Source: an uncultured Lactobacillaceae bacterium
Lineage (GTDB): Bacteria > Bacillota > Bacilli > Lactobacillales > Lactobacillaceae
NCBI GenBank assembly: GCA_945285405.1
Contig: CALYQJ010000003.1
Span: 66,761-122,245 of the forward strand
Direction: 5' to 3'
DNA length: 55,485 bases
Positions within the stretch are counted from its first letter, which is position 1. Every line of letters begins with the position of its first letter. A program made the translations under genes and the position numbers. Under the pieces are notes generated by a model. The model searched no databases, was not told where the DNA came from, and worked only from the letters and a program-made list of their open reading frames with translations. Of the stretch, positions 19,886 to 28,655 are shown in pieces.

Positions 19886-21001
19886 TCAGCGGCGTGATCT
19901 CAAATGTACACGAGAATTTGACTTAACGTTAGATATTTTTTTCAATTTCTTACGACGACCTTTACTAATGCCGGCAAATAATGCAACTAAAAGAATTAAA
20001 ATTACTAAAAATATTAGCAAGACAATCCAAAAGGGAAACTGACTCTTTGGTTTATTTATTTTAGCCTTAACAATAGGATTACGACTTTGAGCTTTAGTTA
20101 CTTCAAAATTACGATTTAGTTTGACATTCTTATTACGATACTTAATTTCTACTTCCATATGGTATTTACCTGGCTGAATTACTTTGCCTTTAGTAGGAAT
20201 TATTCCATAATAAAAAGAATTAGGCGCCATTGAAATGTTGTTATCCTGCGCAACGTATTTAATTTTAGAATCATTTTTTTTAGTCACAGTATATATTACT
20301 TTAGTTTTAGCATCTTCTTTAAAATAAGTTGCTGCTATATTACGAACTGGAACTGTAAAAACTGGTTCCTGAATAGTACCACCAGTAGCAGGTAATCCAA
20401 TATCAAAGTCAGGTTCTGGCTGAACTCCCTGTCGCATTTTTACAATTAAAGCCTGACGGACTATATTATTAATCGTTGCTACATTTTTTTGATTATTAGA
20501 ATCATCACTCTGATTTTGACCTAATACAGTAAAAGCGAGATTACCTAAAATAGTACCATTAAATTTTTCAGTAGGTACATTAACCGGGATCTTAACTATT
20601 TTTGTAGCATTTGGATCAACACTAACTTTTTGTTTACTAACCATCTTCGAGAATGGATATTTATTACTTTGATCAATCATTTGATTAGACTGATCACCAA
20701 AAACAATATGCCCTTGATTAGTAATTACTGTTCCAGGTGTAATCACTAATGTAATTTTTTTATTTACCAAATTATGAATTCTTACACCTAAAATTACTTT
20801 TTCCCCTGGTTTAAATTCAAAATCAAAAAAACCGGTATTAGTGCTTCTAGTAAAACCAGGTTCATTATTAAGAATTGTCAATTGGGGCATTGCAGCTTGT
20901 AAATTATTATTGGATTCAGCAAATACCTTTTGGGACGAGAAGCAGCTCATAAGGCTAATTAAAAAAAATAATTTTATTACAAACTTACTGAATTTATGCA
21001 A
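19886..21001 (-). CDS. DUF916/DUF3324 WxL-cluster membrane protein
   Basis: 371 residues from TTG 21001, chosen because AAAGGAG sits six bases upstream and the product begins with a clean signal peptide (HKFSKFVIKLFFLISLMSC, ending KVFAES). A longer frame to 21061 would put about 20 polar residues in front. A DUF916-type domain with FKPGEKVILGVRIHNLVN is followed by the DUF3324 region, a membrane helix about 330-350 (FWIVLLIFLVILILLVALF) and a short basic tail. It probably holds the WxL protein at the cell surface. No terminator is seen after it; the WxL gene starts 120 bp downstream on the same strand. Confidence 0.88.
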   Translation of the reverse strand: MHKFSKFVIKLFFLISLMSCFSSQKVFAESNNNLQAAMPQLTILNNEPGFTRSTNTGFFDFEFKPGEKVILGVRIHNLVNKKITLVITPGTVITNQGHIVFGDQSNQMIDQSNKYPFSKMVSKQKVSVDPNATKIVKIPVNVPTEKFNGTILGNLAFTVLGQNQSDDSNNQKNVATINNIVRQALIVKMRQGVQPEPDFDIGLPATGGTIQEPVFTVPVRNIAATYFKEDAKTKVIYTVTKKNDSKIKYVAQDNNISMAPNSFYYGIIPTKGKVIQPGKYHMEVEIKYRNKNVKLNRNFEVTKAQSRNPIVKAKINKPKSQFPFWIVLLIFLVILILLVALFAGISKGRRKKLKKISNVKSNSRVHLRSRR

Positions 21002-21090
21002 AGCATACTCCTTTATTAAATTAATCATTAAGTTCATCAAATAAGATTTGTCGTTCCACATATTGCATATTAAAACTATTTGATAAGTTT

Positions 21091-21118
21091 AAAAAGCACT
21101 AATTTCTTAGTGCTTTTT
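21091..21118 (-). terminator. Terminator after the N/Q-tailed DUF916 gene
   Basis: AAAAAGCACTAA (21091-21102) pairs with TTAGTGCTTTTT (21107-21118) around a 4-base loop, ten bases past the stop of the gene above. The T-run faces the minus direction; the structure could work on both strands. Confidence 0.88.
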
Positions 21119-21128
21119 AATTTATAGC

Positions 21129-22904
21129 TTAATGCTTTTTCAATAAATCATCAATTGATATTTGATCCCACTCATCATCAGTATCATTAGATTTATTTTT
21201 ATTAGATCCATTATTGGAATCAGAACTTGATAACGAAGAATTTATTTGATTATCAGATTTATTAGATGCTACCGATTGATTGTTAAACATCGAATTATTC
21301 ATTTCATTAGGTTGATTATAAACTGAAGAATTAGATGCACTTTGTTGAGGATTCATTTGATTAGGGTTATTTAAAGAATTATTTTGCGAATAATAGTTCA
21401 TTGAATTAGGTCGACCAGCACCATTTGGAGCTTGTCCGCCATTATTTACTGTTGATTGTGGTTGCATGTAACTTCCTTGCATTCCTTGATTTTGTTGATC
21501 AGGCGAAAAAGGTTGAAAATTATTTGGAATTTGATTGCCATTGGTAAATTGGGAATTTAAATTACTAGTTACATTAAAATTGGGTTGTTGGGGTTGTTGG
21601 GGTTGTTGGGGTTGTTGGTAATTTGGGTTAGTATAATTATTAAAATTAGGTTGTACCCCATAATTTGAATTAGGATTTACTGGCTGATTGTTTGAATTAG
21701 ATTGAAAATTAGGATGTGAAGCTACAAAATTATTCGGATTTAAATTCGGGTTTTGTTGATTAAAACTATTATCTTGAAAATTTTTAAATTGGTTAACATT
21801 ACTTTGACCATAATTATTTCTCCCTAATGATGCTGGTTGTTGTTGCAGATTAGGATTTATTGAATTATTCGTTTCCAGTTTCTCATTGTTATTTAACATT
21901 TCTTGATTTTCTTGACGTCGGTTTGAACGAATTTGTCGTACAATAAGAATAATTACAATTAAGATTAAAAGAATTAAACCGACGATAATTAAAACAAAAA
22001 TCCAAGTCTTATCATAGATCAAACCTTTAGACTGTTTATTAACTTCTTCTACTGCTCCTTTACTCAAACTATAAGTTTTATTAACTTTCTTAGTTTTACC
22101 ATTAATAGTAAAACTTCCAGTAACCATATACTTTCCTTCTTTAAGTGGTTGTTGTTTAAAATTAACTGGAATTGGCAAGATAGAGTTAGGAGCAATTGTT
22201 AAGTCAGACTGATAAACAGGCACTTTTCGCCCATTAAAACCTAAAAAGCTAAAAATACCCTTACGTTGAATCATCAAATTATAGGCAACATTTTTAGCTT
22301 CGCCAGGTTTGGAATTTTGTAATTGAATAACAATATTAGGTTGATAGGCAATTGCCTGAGGTTTAATTCCAATTATTTTACCCTGACCGCTGACATTTTG
22401 GTTTGTTTGCGTAATAATTACTGGGATATTAGTACTTTCATCATTTAACTTTTGCCCTTGAGCATTAATACTATAAATATTGAAGCCACCGTAAATTACT
22501 CCATCAAAATTATCTTTAGGAGTATTAACCACTAAAGTAATGGTTTTTGACTGTTGAGGTTGTAGAACAATCTTTTTATTAGTAGTCATATTAGCAAAAG
22601 CTGCAGCTAAACCATTACTTCCCTTTTTTACAACATTACGATAAATAAAATTACCACTTGCATCAGTTTGTGCATTAGTTGGTTGAATTTTCAACCTTTC
22701 AACTGCTGAACCAAAATTAGTAAAAGCAATAGTTAAAGAACGCTTATCTCCTGGTTTTACTATCATTTCAAATTTATCAGTATCACCACTATCAATTTGC
22801 GGTGTGACGGAAACGTTAGTTATGTCAGCAGATACATTATTTATATTTATTAGAAAGGCTCCCATTGTAAAAAATAGGAAGAGAAGTTTTTTAATTCTTT
22901 TCAA
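21129..22904 (-). CDS. DUF916/DUF3324 protein with long Asn/Gln-rich cytoplasmic tail
   Basis: 591 residues from TTG 22904; GGAG lies nine bases upstream and a TATAAT about 35 bases upstream. TTG 22919 is possible but leaves a very short leader. Order: signal peptide (to about 27), DUF916 domain with IVKPGDKRSLTIAFTN, DUF3324 region, a membrane helix near 301-322, then about 265 residues very rich in Asn, Gln, Pro and Ser, including four QPQ-type units coded by a 9-bp repeat. It ends with an acidic, helix-like segment, DDEWDQISIDDLLKKH. With an exported N-terminus, the tail should be inside the cell. The two sister proteins have only short basic tails. Function of the tail is unknown. Confidence 0.87.
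   Translation of the reverse strand: MKRIKKLLFLFFTMGAFLININNVSADITNVSVTPQIDSGDTDKFEMIVKPGDKRSLTIAFTNFGSAVERLKIQPTNAQTDASGNFIYRNVVKKGSNGLAAAFANMTTNKKIVLQPQQSKTITLVVNTPKDNFDGVIYGGFNIYSINAQGQKLNDESTNIPVIITQTNQNVSGQGKIIGIKPQAIAYQPNIVIQLQNSKPGEAKNVAYNLMIQRKGIFSFLGFNGRKVPVYQSDLTIAPNSILPIPVNFKQQPLKEGKYMVTGSFTINGKTKKVNKTYSLSKGAVEEVNKQSKGLIYDKTWIFVLIIVGLILLILIVIILIVRQIRSNRRQENQEMLNNNEKLETNNSINPNLQQQPASLGRNNYGQSNVNQFKNFQDNSFNQQNPNLNPNNFVASHPNFQSNSNNQPVNPNSNYGVQPNFNNYTNPNYQQPQQPQQPQQPNFNVTSNLNSQFTNGNQIPNNFQPFSPDQQNQGMQGSYMQPQSTVNNGGQAPNGAGRPNSMNYYSQNNSLNNPNQMNPQQSASNSSVYNQPNEMNNSMFNNQSVASNKSDNQINSSLSSSDSNNGSNKNKSNDTDDEWDQISIDDLLKKH
21582..21617. repeat. Four tandem 9-bp units inside the N/Q-rich tail
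   Basis: GGGTTGTTG is repeated four times without change (plus-strand reading), coding for Gln-Pro-Gln units on the minus strand. Because the unit is a multiple of three, slippage would change tail length without a frameshift. Confidence 0.95.
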
Positions 22905-22937
22905 AATACCCCGCTCCAATCAAAATATCTCATCTTT

Positions 22938-22943
22938 ATTATA
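22938..22943 (-). promoter_or_regulatory. -10 box of the N/Q-tailed DUF916 gene
   Basis: A perfect TATAAT on the minus strand, 35 bp upstream of TTG 22904. No good -35 is seen at 17 bp. Confidence 0.5.
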
Positions 22944-22971
22944 CCGGTTATTACTCCTAATCATTTTCATA

Positions 22972-23008
22972 ATTAAAAAAAAAGTCCGCTAAAAAACGGA
23001 TTTTAATT
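22972..23008 (-). terminator. Terminator of the liv/CBS operon
   Basis: On the minus strand TCCG and CGGA form a short stem flanked by A- and T-runs, followed by nine T. It is weak in G/C but correctly placed about 60 bp after the CBS gene. Confidence 0.6.
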
Positions 23009-23058
23009 TTTAAAAAAACTCTAAATAATTAAATAGAAAGTTTAAGTTGATTTCTCAT

Positions 23059-23703
23059 TTACTCATTATGCCTTAGTTCTTCAATTTGAAAATTAGCTTC
23101 AACTAGAGCTTGATTTAATTCTGCAACCTTTGAACCCTTTAAATGTAATTCTAGTATTCTTTCTTGATTATGACGCACAACCACCATATTTAAAATAGAA
23201 AAGTCATTTTGCACTAAGATTTCGGCAAGCTTTGCAATAATACCTTTATTATCTTTCACAACTTTTATTCTTAAAAAAATACTATCATTTAAATCATAAC
23301 CAGCAATTTGAAGGAAAGCATCAAAAATATCATTTTTAGTTATAATACCTTGAACTTGGTCCTGATCAGCAACAATTAATACACTAATATTTTGATCACG
23401 CATCATTTTAATTGCTGCTTCCAACTGTGCTTTAGGTGCTATTGTTGGGACAGTGGTTTGCATCACATCAGCAATTGTAGCTTTACTAATTAAATAGTTA
23501 ACTTCATAAACACTTAAACTGGTTGCTTGAGAAGGCAAAGCTGCTGCAATATCTCTGCGAGTAATTAAACCTTTAAGTTTTTTGTTTTCTAAAACTGGAA
23601 TTTGATTTATTTTATTTTTTTTCATCAAATCCAATACTTCATTAATTTTGGCATCTGGAGTTACCGTAATTAAATTTTGGGACATAAAGTCTGAAACTGC
23701 CAT
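23059..23703 (-). CDS. CBS-pair and ACT-like domain protein, last gene of the liv operon
   Basis: 214 residues: two CBS motifs (about 1-60 and 75-130, with VSDFMSQNLITVTPDA and IADVMQTTVPTIAPKA) followed by an ACT-like fold (FLRIKVVKDNKGIIAKLAEILV). Its SD, AGGAGG, is embedded in the last codons of livF and its ATG lies one base after the livF stop, so it is firmly in the transport operon. CBS pairs sense adenine nucleotides and ACT domains often bind amino acids, so a sensor or regulator of branched-chain amino acid uptake is a reasonable inference. AcuB-like proteins have this layout. Confidence 0.85.
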   Translation of the reverse strand: MAVSDFMSQNLITVTPDAKINEVLDLMKKNKINQIPVLENKKLKGLITRRDIAAALPSQATSLSVYEVNYLISKATIADVMQTTVPTIAPKAQLEAAIKMMRDQNISVLIVADQDQVQGIITKNDIFDAFLQIAGYDLNDSIFLRIKVVKDNKGIIAKLAEILVQNDFSILNMVVVRHNQERILELHLKGSKVAELNQALVEANFQIEELRHNE

Positions 23704-23704
23704 T

Positions 23705-24415
23705 TTATCCTCCTAAATAAGCTTTCTTAATTGCCGAATCATTGAGCAAGTCGCGACCACGCCCTGTCATCGTAATTTTTCCTGTTTCTAACACATAACC
23801 TCGATCAGCAATAGATAAAGCTTTTCGAGCATTCTGTTCAATCAATAAGATGGTTGTTCCTTCGCTTTGAATTTGTTGAATAATCCCAAAAATTTCTTTA
23901 ATAAATAAAGGAGCTAAACCCATGGAAGGTTCATCTAAAAGTAAAAGTTTTGGGTGAGCCATTAGCGCTCGCCCCATGGCTAACATTTGTTGTTCACCAC
24001 CCGAAAGAGTGGCTGCATCTTGATTTTTACGCTCTTTTAATACTGGAAAATGGGAAAAAACTTTTTCGTAATCCGCTTGGAGTCCATCACTATCATGTCG
24101 TAAAAAAGCTCCCATTTGTAAATTTTCCATTACACTTAATCCACTAAAAACGTGACGTCCTTCAGGTACTTGTGAAATACCATTAGTAACAATTTGTGAT
24201 GGTGCACTTTTAGTGATGTCTTTACCCGCAAATTGAATCGTACCTTCATTAGGGTGAAGTAATCCCGAAATTGTATGCAAAGTCGTAGTTTTTCCAGCAC
24301 CATTAGCTCCAATTAAAGAAACAATTTCCCCTTGGTTTACTTGAAAGCTAATTCCTTTTACCGCTTTAATTGCTCCATAGGATACATTTAAATTATTTAC
24401 CTCAAAAAAGCTCAA
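23705..24415 (-). CDS. livF: Branched-chain amino acid ABC transporter ATPase LivF
   Basis: 236 residues, the usual LivF length. Walker A GANGAGKTT, signature LSGGEQQMLAMGRALM, Walker B LLLLDEPSMGLAP, and ILLIEQNARKAL with the LivF-type glutamate. The frame reaches further upstream, but LivF starts with FFEVNNLNVSYG. TTG 24415 is chosen for its spacing to GGGGGGTGAT; ATG 24421 is two codons earlier and too close to the SD. It overlaps the end of livG by 14 bp and is followed at once by the CBS gene. Confidence 0.92.
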   Translation of the reverse strand: MSFFEVNNLNVSYGAIKAVKGISFQVNQGEIVSLIGANGAGKTTTLHTISGLLHPNEGTIQFAGKDITKSAPSQIVTNGISQVPEGRHVFSGLSVMENLQMGAFLRHDSDGLQADYEKVFSHFPVLKERKNQDAATLSGGEQQMLAMGRALMAHPKLLLLDEPSMGLAPLFIKEIFGIIQQIQSEGTTILLIEQNARKALSIADRGYVLETGKITMTGRGRDLLNDSAIKKAYLGG

Positions 24416-25190
24416 GATCATCACCCCCCAAATAAGCTCGAATAACCTCAGGATTATTTTGAATTTCCTTAGGTTGTCCTTCAGCAATCAAACGGCCATA
24501 TTCAAGCACGTAAATTCGCTGAGCTAATTCCATTACTAATTTCATATCATGCTCAATTAGAATTATTGCTATTTTAAATTTTTCTTGAATCATTTTGATT
24601 GATGCAGTTAATTCTGCTGTTTCTCGAGGATTCATTCCCGCTGCCGGTTCATCAAGAAAAAGTAATTTAGGCTCAGTTGCTAATGCCCTGACAATTTCTA
24701 AACGCCTTTGCTGACCATAAGCTAAATTACTTGCTTTTTGATCTACACTTTCGGCCAAGTCAAAAAGCTCTAACAGTTTAATAGCTTTATCCTTCATTTG
24801 AGTTTCTTTTTCATAAAAACTAGGTAAACGTAAAACTTCACTTAAAGGATTTTCTGAAACCTTACTAGTCATTGCAACCATAACATTATCTAGAACTGTC
24901 ATTTGTTCAAACAGTCGAATATTCTGAAAAGTTCGAGCCAAACCTAAATCCGCAATTTTACTAACCGGTTGTTGATTCAACAGTTGTAATTTTTCGTCAA
25001 TTTTTAAAGAAATGGTCCCGCTACTAGGAGTATTTACACCGGTAAGTAAATTAAAAATAGTAGTTTTCCCGGCACCATTTGGTCCAATTAAAGCGACAAG
25101 TTCTTGATCAGCTACATGTAAGGAGACATCATCAACTGCTGTCAATCCACCAAAATTTTTAGTTAAATTTTTAACTTCTAATAAATTCAT
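24402..25190 (-). CDS. livG: Branched-chain amino acid ABC transporter ATPase LivG
   Basis: 262 residues. Walker A GPNGAGKTT, signature LAYGQQRRLEIVRAL (the Ala-Tyr-Gly-Gln form typical of LivG), Walker B LLFLDEPAAGMNP, switch ILIEHDMKLVM. GGGAG precedes ATG 25190, which overlaps the livM stop by 4 bp. With LivF it powers the LivH-LivM channel in the cytoplasmic membrane. Confidence 0.94.
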   Translation of the reverse strand: MNLLEVKNLTKNFGGLTAVDDVSLHVADQELVALIGPNGAGKTTIFNLLTGVNTPSSGTISLKIDEKLQLLNQQPVSKIADLGLARTFQNIRLFEQMTVLDNVMVAMTSKVSENPLSEVLRLPSFYEKETQMKDKAIKLLELFDLAESVDQKASNLAYGQQRRLEIVRALATEPKLLFLDEPAAGMNPRETAELTASIKMIQEKFKIAIILIEHDMKLVMELAQRIYVLEYGRLIAEGQPKEIQNNPEVIRAYLGGDDLELF

Positions 25191-26146
25191 GATTTATTCT
25201 CCCTAGAACTTTTTTGTTTCGTAAAGAAGCGTTTAACTGAAAATTCCCAATTGCCCAAAAAGCCAGCGGGTCGAAACAACATAAAGATAATCAAAATTAA
25301 AGAATAAAGTACCATTCTTAATGCTCCATAATTTTGGAGAACCGTATCAACAACTCCCAAAACTACGGCTGCAAGTACTGAACCAGTAATACTTCCAACA
25401 CCACCTAAAACTACCATTATTAATACCGAAATGGATTGCATAAAGGTGAAATCACCTGGAGTAACACTTTGAATATAATTAGCATATAAACTACCCGCAA
25501 GACTAGCCCCAGCAGCCCCAACGGTAAAAGCAATAACTTTATATTTTGTCGGATTAACTCCTACCGCAGATGCCGCAATTTCATTATCTCTAACTGCCAG
25601 AATTGCTCGACCAGTTTTACTATGAATCAAATTAACAATAATCAAAGTCACTATACAAGCGACGATATAAACTAATGACCAGTTAGAAAATTGTGGTAAA
25701 TTATAAATTCCTTTAGGACCATTGGTTATTTCTAAATTATTAATTGTTATTCGAATAATTTCAGAAACACCCAAAGTTGCAATTGCTAAGTAATCACCCC
25801 TTAAACGAAGAGTAGGAATTCCTTCGATCAAAGCAATAAAACTTGAAATAACTATACCGACAATAATACTAAGGAAAAATCCCCAGATCGTGGGAAGAGA
25901 TTGTGTAATAATTGCCGAAGCATACGCACCAATCGCCATAAATCCGGCATGACCTAAAGAAAATTGACCTGATATTCCTAAAATTAAATTGAGACTTACC
26001 GCTAAGATTACGTTGATTTCAATCATTGTAATTATGGTGAGCATGAAGGAATTGATCACTCCACCAAAAGTCAAAAGGTCAATTATTAACCAACCGCCAA
26101 AAGCAATTAGTAACCAAATGAATTGTTCGCGTAAATTTCTTTTCAT
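25187..26146 (-). CDS. livM: Branched-chain amino acid permease LivM
   Basis: 319 residues with about eight membrane helices. The stretch LGISGQFSLGHAGFMAIGAY is the LivM family mark, and GDYLAIATLGVSEIIR is the loop thought to contact the ATPases. ATG 26146 follows GGGGAG and shares one base with the livH stop. Confidence 0.94.
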   Translation of the reverse strand: MKRNLREQFIWLLIAFGGWLIIDLLTFGGVINSFMLTIITMIEINVILAVSLNLILGISGQFSLGHAGFMAIGAYASAIITQSLPTIWGFFLSIIVGIVISSFIALIEGIPTLRLRGDYLAIATLGVSEIIRITINNLEITNGPKGIYNLPQFSNWSLVYIVACIVTLIIVNLIHSKTGRAILAVRDNEIAASAVGVNPTKYKVIAFTVGAAGASLAGSLYANYIQSVTPGDFTFMQSISVLIMVVLGGVGSITGSVLAAVVLGVVDTVLQNYGALRMVLYSLILIIFMLFRPAGFLGNWEFSVKRFFTKQKSSRENKS

Positions 26147-27030
26147 TAAACTTTCTCCCCGGCTTTTTTGCCAAAAATTCCATTAGGTCTAACTAAAAGC
26201 ACAACGATTAATACCGCATAAACAACTGCATCTTTCCACGATGATATTCCTAAAGTAAAGGTTAAGGTTTCAATTAAACCAATTAACCAGCCACCAATAG
26301 CAGCACCAGGAATACTACCAATTCCCCCGAACACTGCAGCGATAAAAGATTTAATCCCTGGAGCCATTCCCATTAAGGGATCTAAAGAATTATAGTAAAG
26401 TCCAATAAGAACACCTGCGGCTCCAGCTAAAGCCGAACCAATTGCAAAGGTAAACGAAATCGTTTGGTCAACTTTAATTCCAACAATGTTAGCAGCTTCT
26501 TGATCAACTGATACAGCTCTCATTGCACGACCCATCTTGGTTTTTTGAACAATAAATTGTAAAAGTACCATTAAGGCTATACTAACAATTAAAATTAATA
26601 ATTGAATATTAGTAATATGAATAAAACCTACTTTAAAATTAACTAGTTTAATGGCTTGGGGAAAAGAACGTGAATCGCCACCGAATAAGAAACTCATTCC
26701 GTTTTCAAGTAAGAAGGAAACCCCTATTGCCGTAATTAAGGAAGTTATTTTTGGAGCGCCATGATGCCGCAAAGGGCGATAAGCTAAAAACTCGATTAAC
26801 ATTCCCACTAACGCACACAGTCCCATGGTTAAAACCAAAGTTACCCAAAAGTTAAGATGCAATTCAGTAATTAAAAAGAAGCCAATAAATGCCCCAATCA
26901 TATAAACATCACCATGAGCAAAGTTAATTAAACCGATAATGCCGTAAACCATTGTATATCCCAGCGCTAAAAGGGCATAAATACTTCCCAGAAAAACGCC
27001 ATTAAAAAGCTGTTGGATCAATTCTTCCAT
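26146..27030 (-). CDS. livH: Branched-chain amino acid permease LivH
   Basis: 294 residues with about eight membrane helices. GLINFAHGDVYMIGAF and the cytoplasmic loop MGRAMRAVSVDQEAANIVGI are typical of LivH. It lies 16 bp after livJ and one base into livM, with AGGG ahead of ATG 27030. Confidence 0.94.
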   Translation of the reverse strand: MEELIQQLFNGVFLGSIYALLALGYTMVYGIIGLINFAHGDVYMIGAFIGFFLITELHLNFWVTLVLTMGLCALVGMLIEFLAYRPLRHHGAPKITSLITAIGVSFLLENGMSFLFGGDSRSFPQAIKLVNFKVGFIHITNIQLLILIVSIALMVLLQFIVQKTKMGRAMRAVSVDQEAANIVGIKVDQTISFTFAIGSALAGAAGVLIGLYYNSLDPLMGMAPGIKSFIAAVFGGIGSIPGAAIGGWLIGLIETLTFTLGISSWKDAVVYAVLIVVLLVRPNGIFGKKAGEKV

Positions 27031-27046
27031 TTTCTTGCCCTACTTT

Positions 27047-28234
27047 CTACTTAACTGCCGTTGCTGAGACTTTTTTACCATTTAAAAACTTCACAACAAT
27101 TACATCTTTTTGTGGATTATGAAATTTATCTATAGTCATTGTGCCAGTAACTCCTTTAAAATTCTTTAAGTGAGCTAAACCATCACGAACTTTAATTGAG
27201 TTTGTTGATTGTTGTTCTTCCATTGCTTGCTTTATCATATAGACAGAATCATAACCTAAAGCCGTAAAACCACTCGGTTCTTGCTTAAACTTCTTTTTAT
27301 AAGAATTAATAAATGGTTTTACATTTTCATTCCCAGCAGCCATAGCATCAAAATGATTTGTATAATAAACATTTGTTACATTTTCTTTTCCAGCTAATTC
27401 AAAAAGCGTATCTCCTGAAAAACCATCAGGTCCTAAAATTGCTGCTTTAATACCTGCTTGACGTGCCTGTTTAATGATTAAGCCGGCTTCATTGTAATAA
27501 CCAGGAATAAATAAAGTTTTAAACTTTTTGTTTTTTAATTTAGTAATCGTGGCAGTAAAATCTTTATCACCCGCTTGATAATACATGGTATCAACAATTT
27601 TACCTTTATATTCTTTAGTAAATGATTTAATTAATCCTTCGGAATAATCAGAAGTTTTATCACCTAAAATTACTGCAGTATCTGCTTTAAGCACATTTTT
27701 AGCATAACGAGCTAAAATTACTCCTTGATAACTATCAGTGTAACAAGTTCGAAATCCATAAGGTTGCACTGAACCATCACGTTGTAAAGTTAAAGTATCA
27801 GCGGTTCCAGAAGGAGATAACTCAGGTACCGCTGCCTCAGTGGTTTTAGGTAAAGCCGCAACTACCCCAGCTGAAACACAAGGCCCAATAATTGCAGATA
27901 CTTTAGCACTAGAAGCTAAATTAGAACTAGCCATTGCCGTTTGATAATTATTAGTTGTATTATCTTTAACAACTAGTTTTAACTTTAAATGCTTGCCTTT
28001 GATTTTAACTCCACCATCTTTATTAATCTGGTCGACTGCATATTTAATCCCCTGATTAACAGCTTGACCATATGCAGCTGCACTTCCGCTTAATTCTATG
28101 TTAGCTCCAATTAAAACATCAGAACTATGACTTTCATTACCAGTTGCCTTAGCTTTCGCCGCACAACCAGAAAAAAATACCATAAAAAAAGCGAAAAGCG
28201 CGAGAATTTTGACGCGCTGTGGTTTTGCTTTCAT
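27047..28234 (-). CDS. livJ: Branched-chain amino acid-binding lipoprotein LivJ
   Basis: 395 residues. The signal peptide ends in a lipobox (FFSGC, Cys near residue 24), so the protein is a lipoprotein on the outer face of the membrane. The body is a type I periplasmic-binding fold: VLIGANIELSGSAAAYG, AIIGPCVSAGVVAALP and FKTLFIPGYYNEA. It is first in the liv operon, with SD GGGGG and a strong promoter upstream. Branched-chain amino acids are the likely ligands; related proteins bind other amino acids or amides. Confidence 0.92.
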   Translation of the reverse strand: MKAKPQRVKILALFAFFMVFFSGCAAKAKATGNESHSSDVLIGANIELSGSAAAYGQAVNQGIKYAVDQINKDGGVKIKGKHLKLKLVVKDNTTNNYQTAMASSNLASSAKVSAIIGPCVSAGVVAALPKTTEAAVPELSPSGTADTLTLQRDGSVQPYGFRTCYTDSYQGVILARYAKNVLKADTAVILGDKTSDYSEGLIKSFTKEYKGKIVDTMYYQAGDKDFTATITKLKNKKFKTLFIPGYYNEAGLIIKQARQAGIKAAILGPDGFSGDTLFELAGKENVTNVYYTNHFDAMAAGNENVKPFINSYKKKFKQEPSGFTALGYDSVYMIKQAMEEQQSTNSIKVRDGLAHLKNFKGVTGTMTIDKFHNPQKDVIVVKFLNGKKVSATAVK

Positions 28235-28273
28235 TTTTACCCCCAGATCCCTTTTGTAATTTATTTAGAATTA

Positions 28274-28302
28274 ATTTTATAGAAATGTATTATGCATGTC
28301 AA
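28274..28302 (-). promoter_or_regulatory. Sigma-A promoter of the liv operon
   Basis: On the minus strand a perfect -35 TTGACA (28302-28297), a 17-base spacer and -10 TAAAAT (28279-28274), followed by a leader of about 32 bases to livJ. The leader is too short for a T-box or other riboswitch. Confidence 0.85.
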
Positions 28303-28311
28303 ATAATATTT

Positions 28312-28343
28312 ATAAAAAAAAATTGAAGCCTTAACTGCTTCAA
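28312..28343 (-). terminator. Terminator of the 92-residue gene upstream of livJ
   Basis: TTGAAGC and GCTTCAA form a 7-bp stem with a 7-base loop; on the minus strand nine or more T follow directly. It lies about 35 bp after the stop at 28377 and insulates the liv promoter. Confidence 0.88.
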
Positions 28344-28376
28344 CTCTTTTTAAATGAATAAAAATAAAAAAGTTCC

Positions 28377-28655
28377 TCAATCATTATTAGATTTAGGAAC
28401 TGCTTTTAAATCAAGATACTTTAATTTTAAATTTTTAAAATCTTCTCTATTTAATAAAAACTCGGCCTTTATTAACAAATACATTTCATCGTACTCGACT
28501 ATAATTTGTTTTTGGACTGAAATCAAATTCCAAATAATATGTTGTGATGTTTCAGTAACAGGCAACGTATTTAAATAATTAATAGTCTCTTGCAATGTTT
28601 GGTTTAGCTTCAATAGATTTTTAGCTAAACTAATTCTGTTTTGCTCCCCTTTCAT
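28377..28655 (-). CDS. Unknown 92-residue helical protein
   Basis: Not recognised. The product is mainly amphipathic helix, with no membrane segment or signal peptide and heptad-like leucines (LAKNLLKLNQTLQETINYL). GAGGGAAG precedes ATG 28655, a TATAAT-type box is about 60 bp further up, and a good terminator follows. These signals favour the minus strand over the opposite reading at 28354-28578, which has no SD. Possibly a small regulator or immunity-like protein, but that is a guess. Confidence 0.65.
   Translation of the reverse strand: MKGEQNRISLAKNLLKLNQTLQETINYLNTLPVTETSQHIIWNLISVQKQIIVEYDEMYLLIKAEFLLNREDFKNLKLKYLDLKAVPKSNND

Noticed and set aside
28235-28302. CodY box or T-box before livJ
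   Set aside because: AATTTTATAGAAATG overlaps the -10 but differs from the CodY consensus at four positions, which is close to chance in AT-rich DNA; the leader is too short for a T-box.
28354-28578. Plus-strand 74-residue frame opposite the 92-residue gene
   Set aside because: No SD; the minus strand has SD, promoter-like box and terminator.
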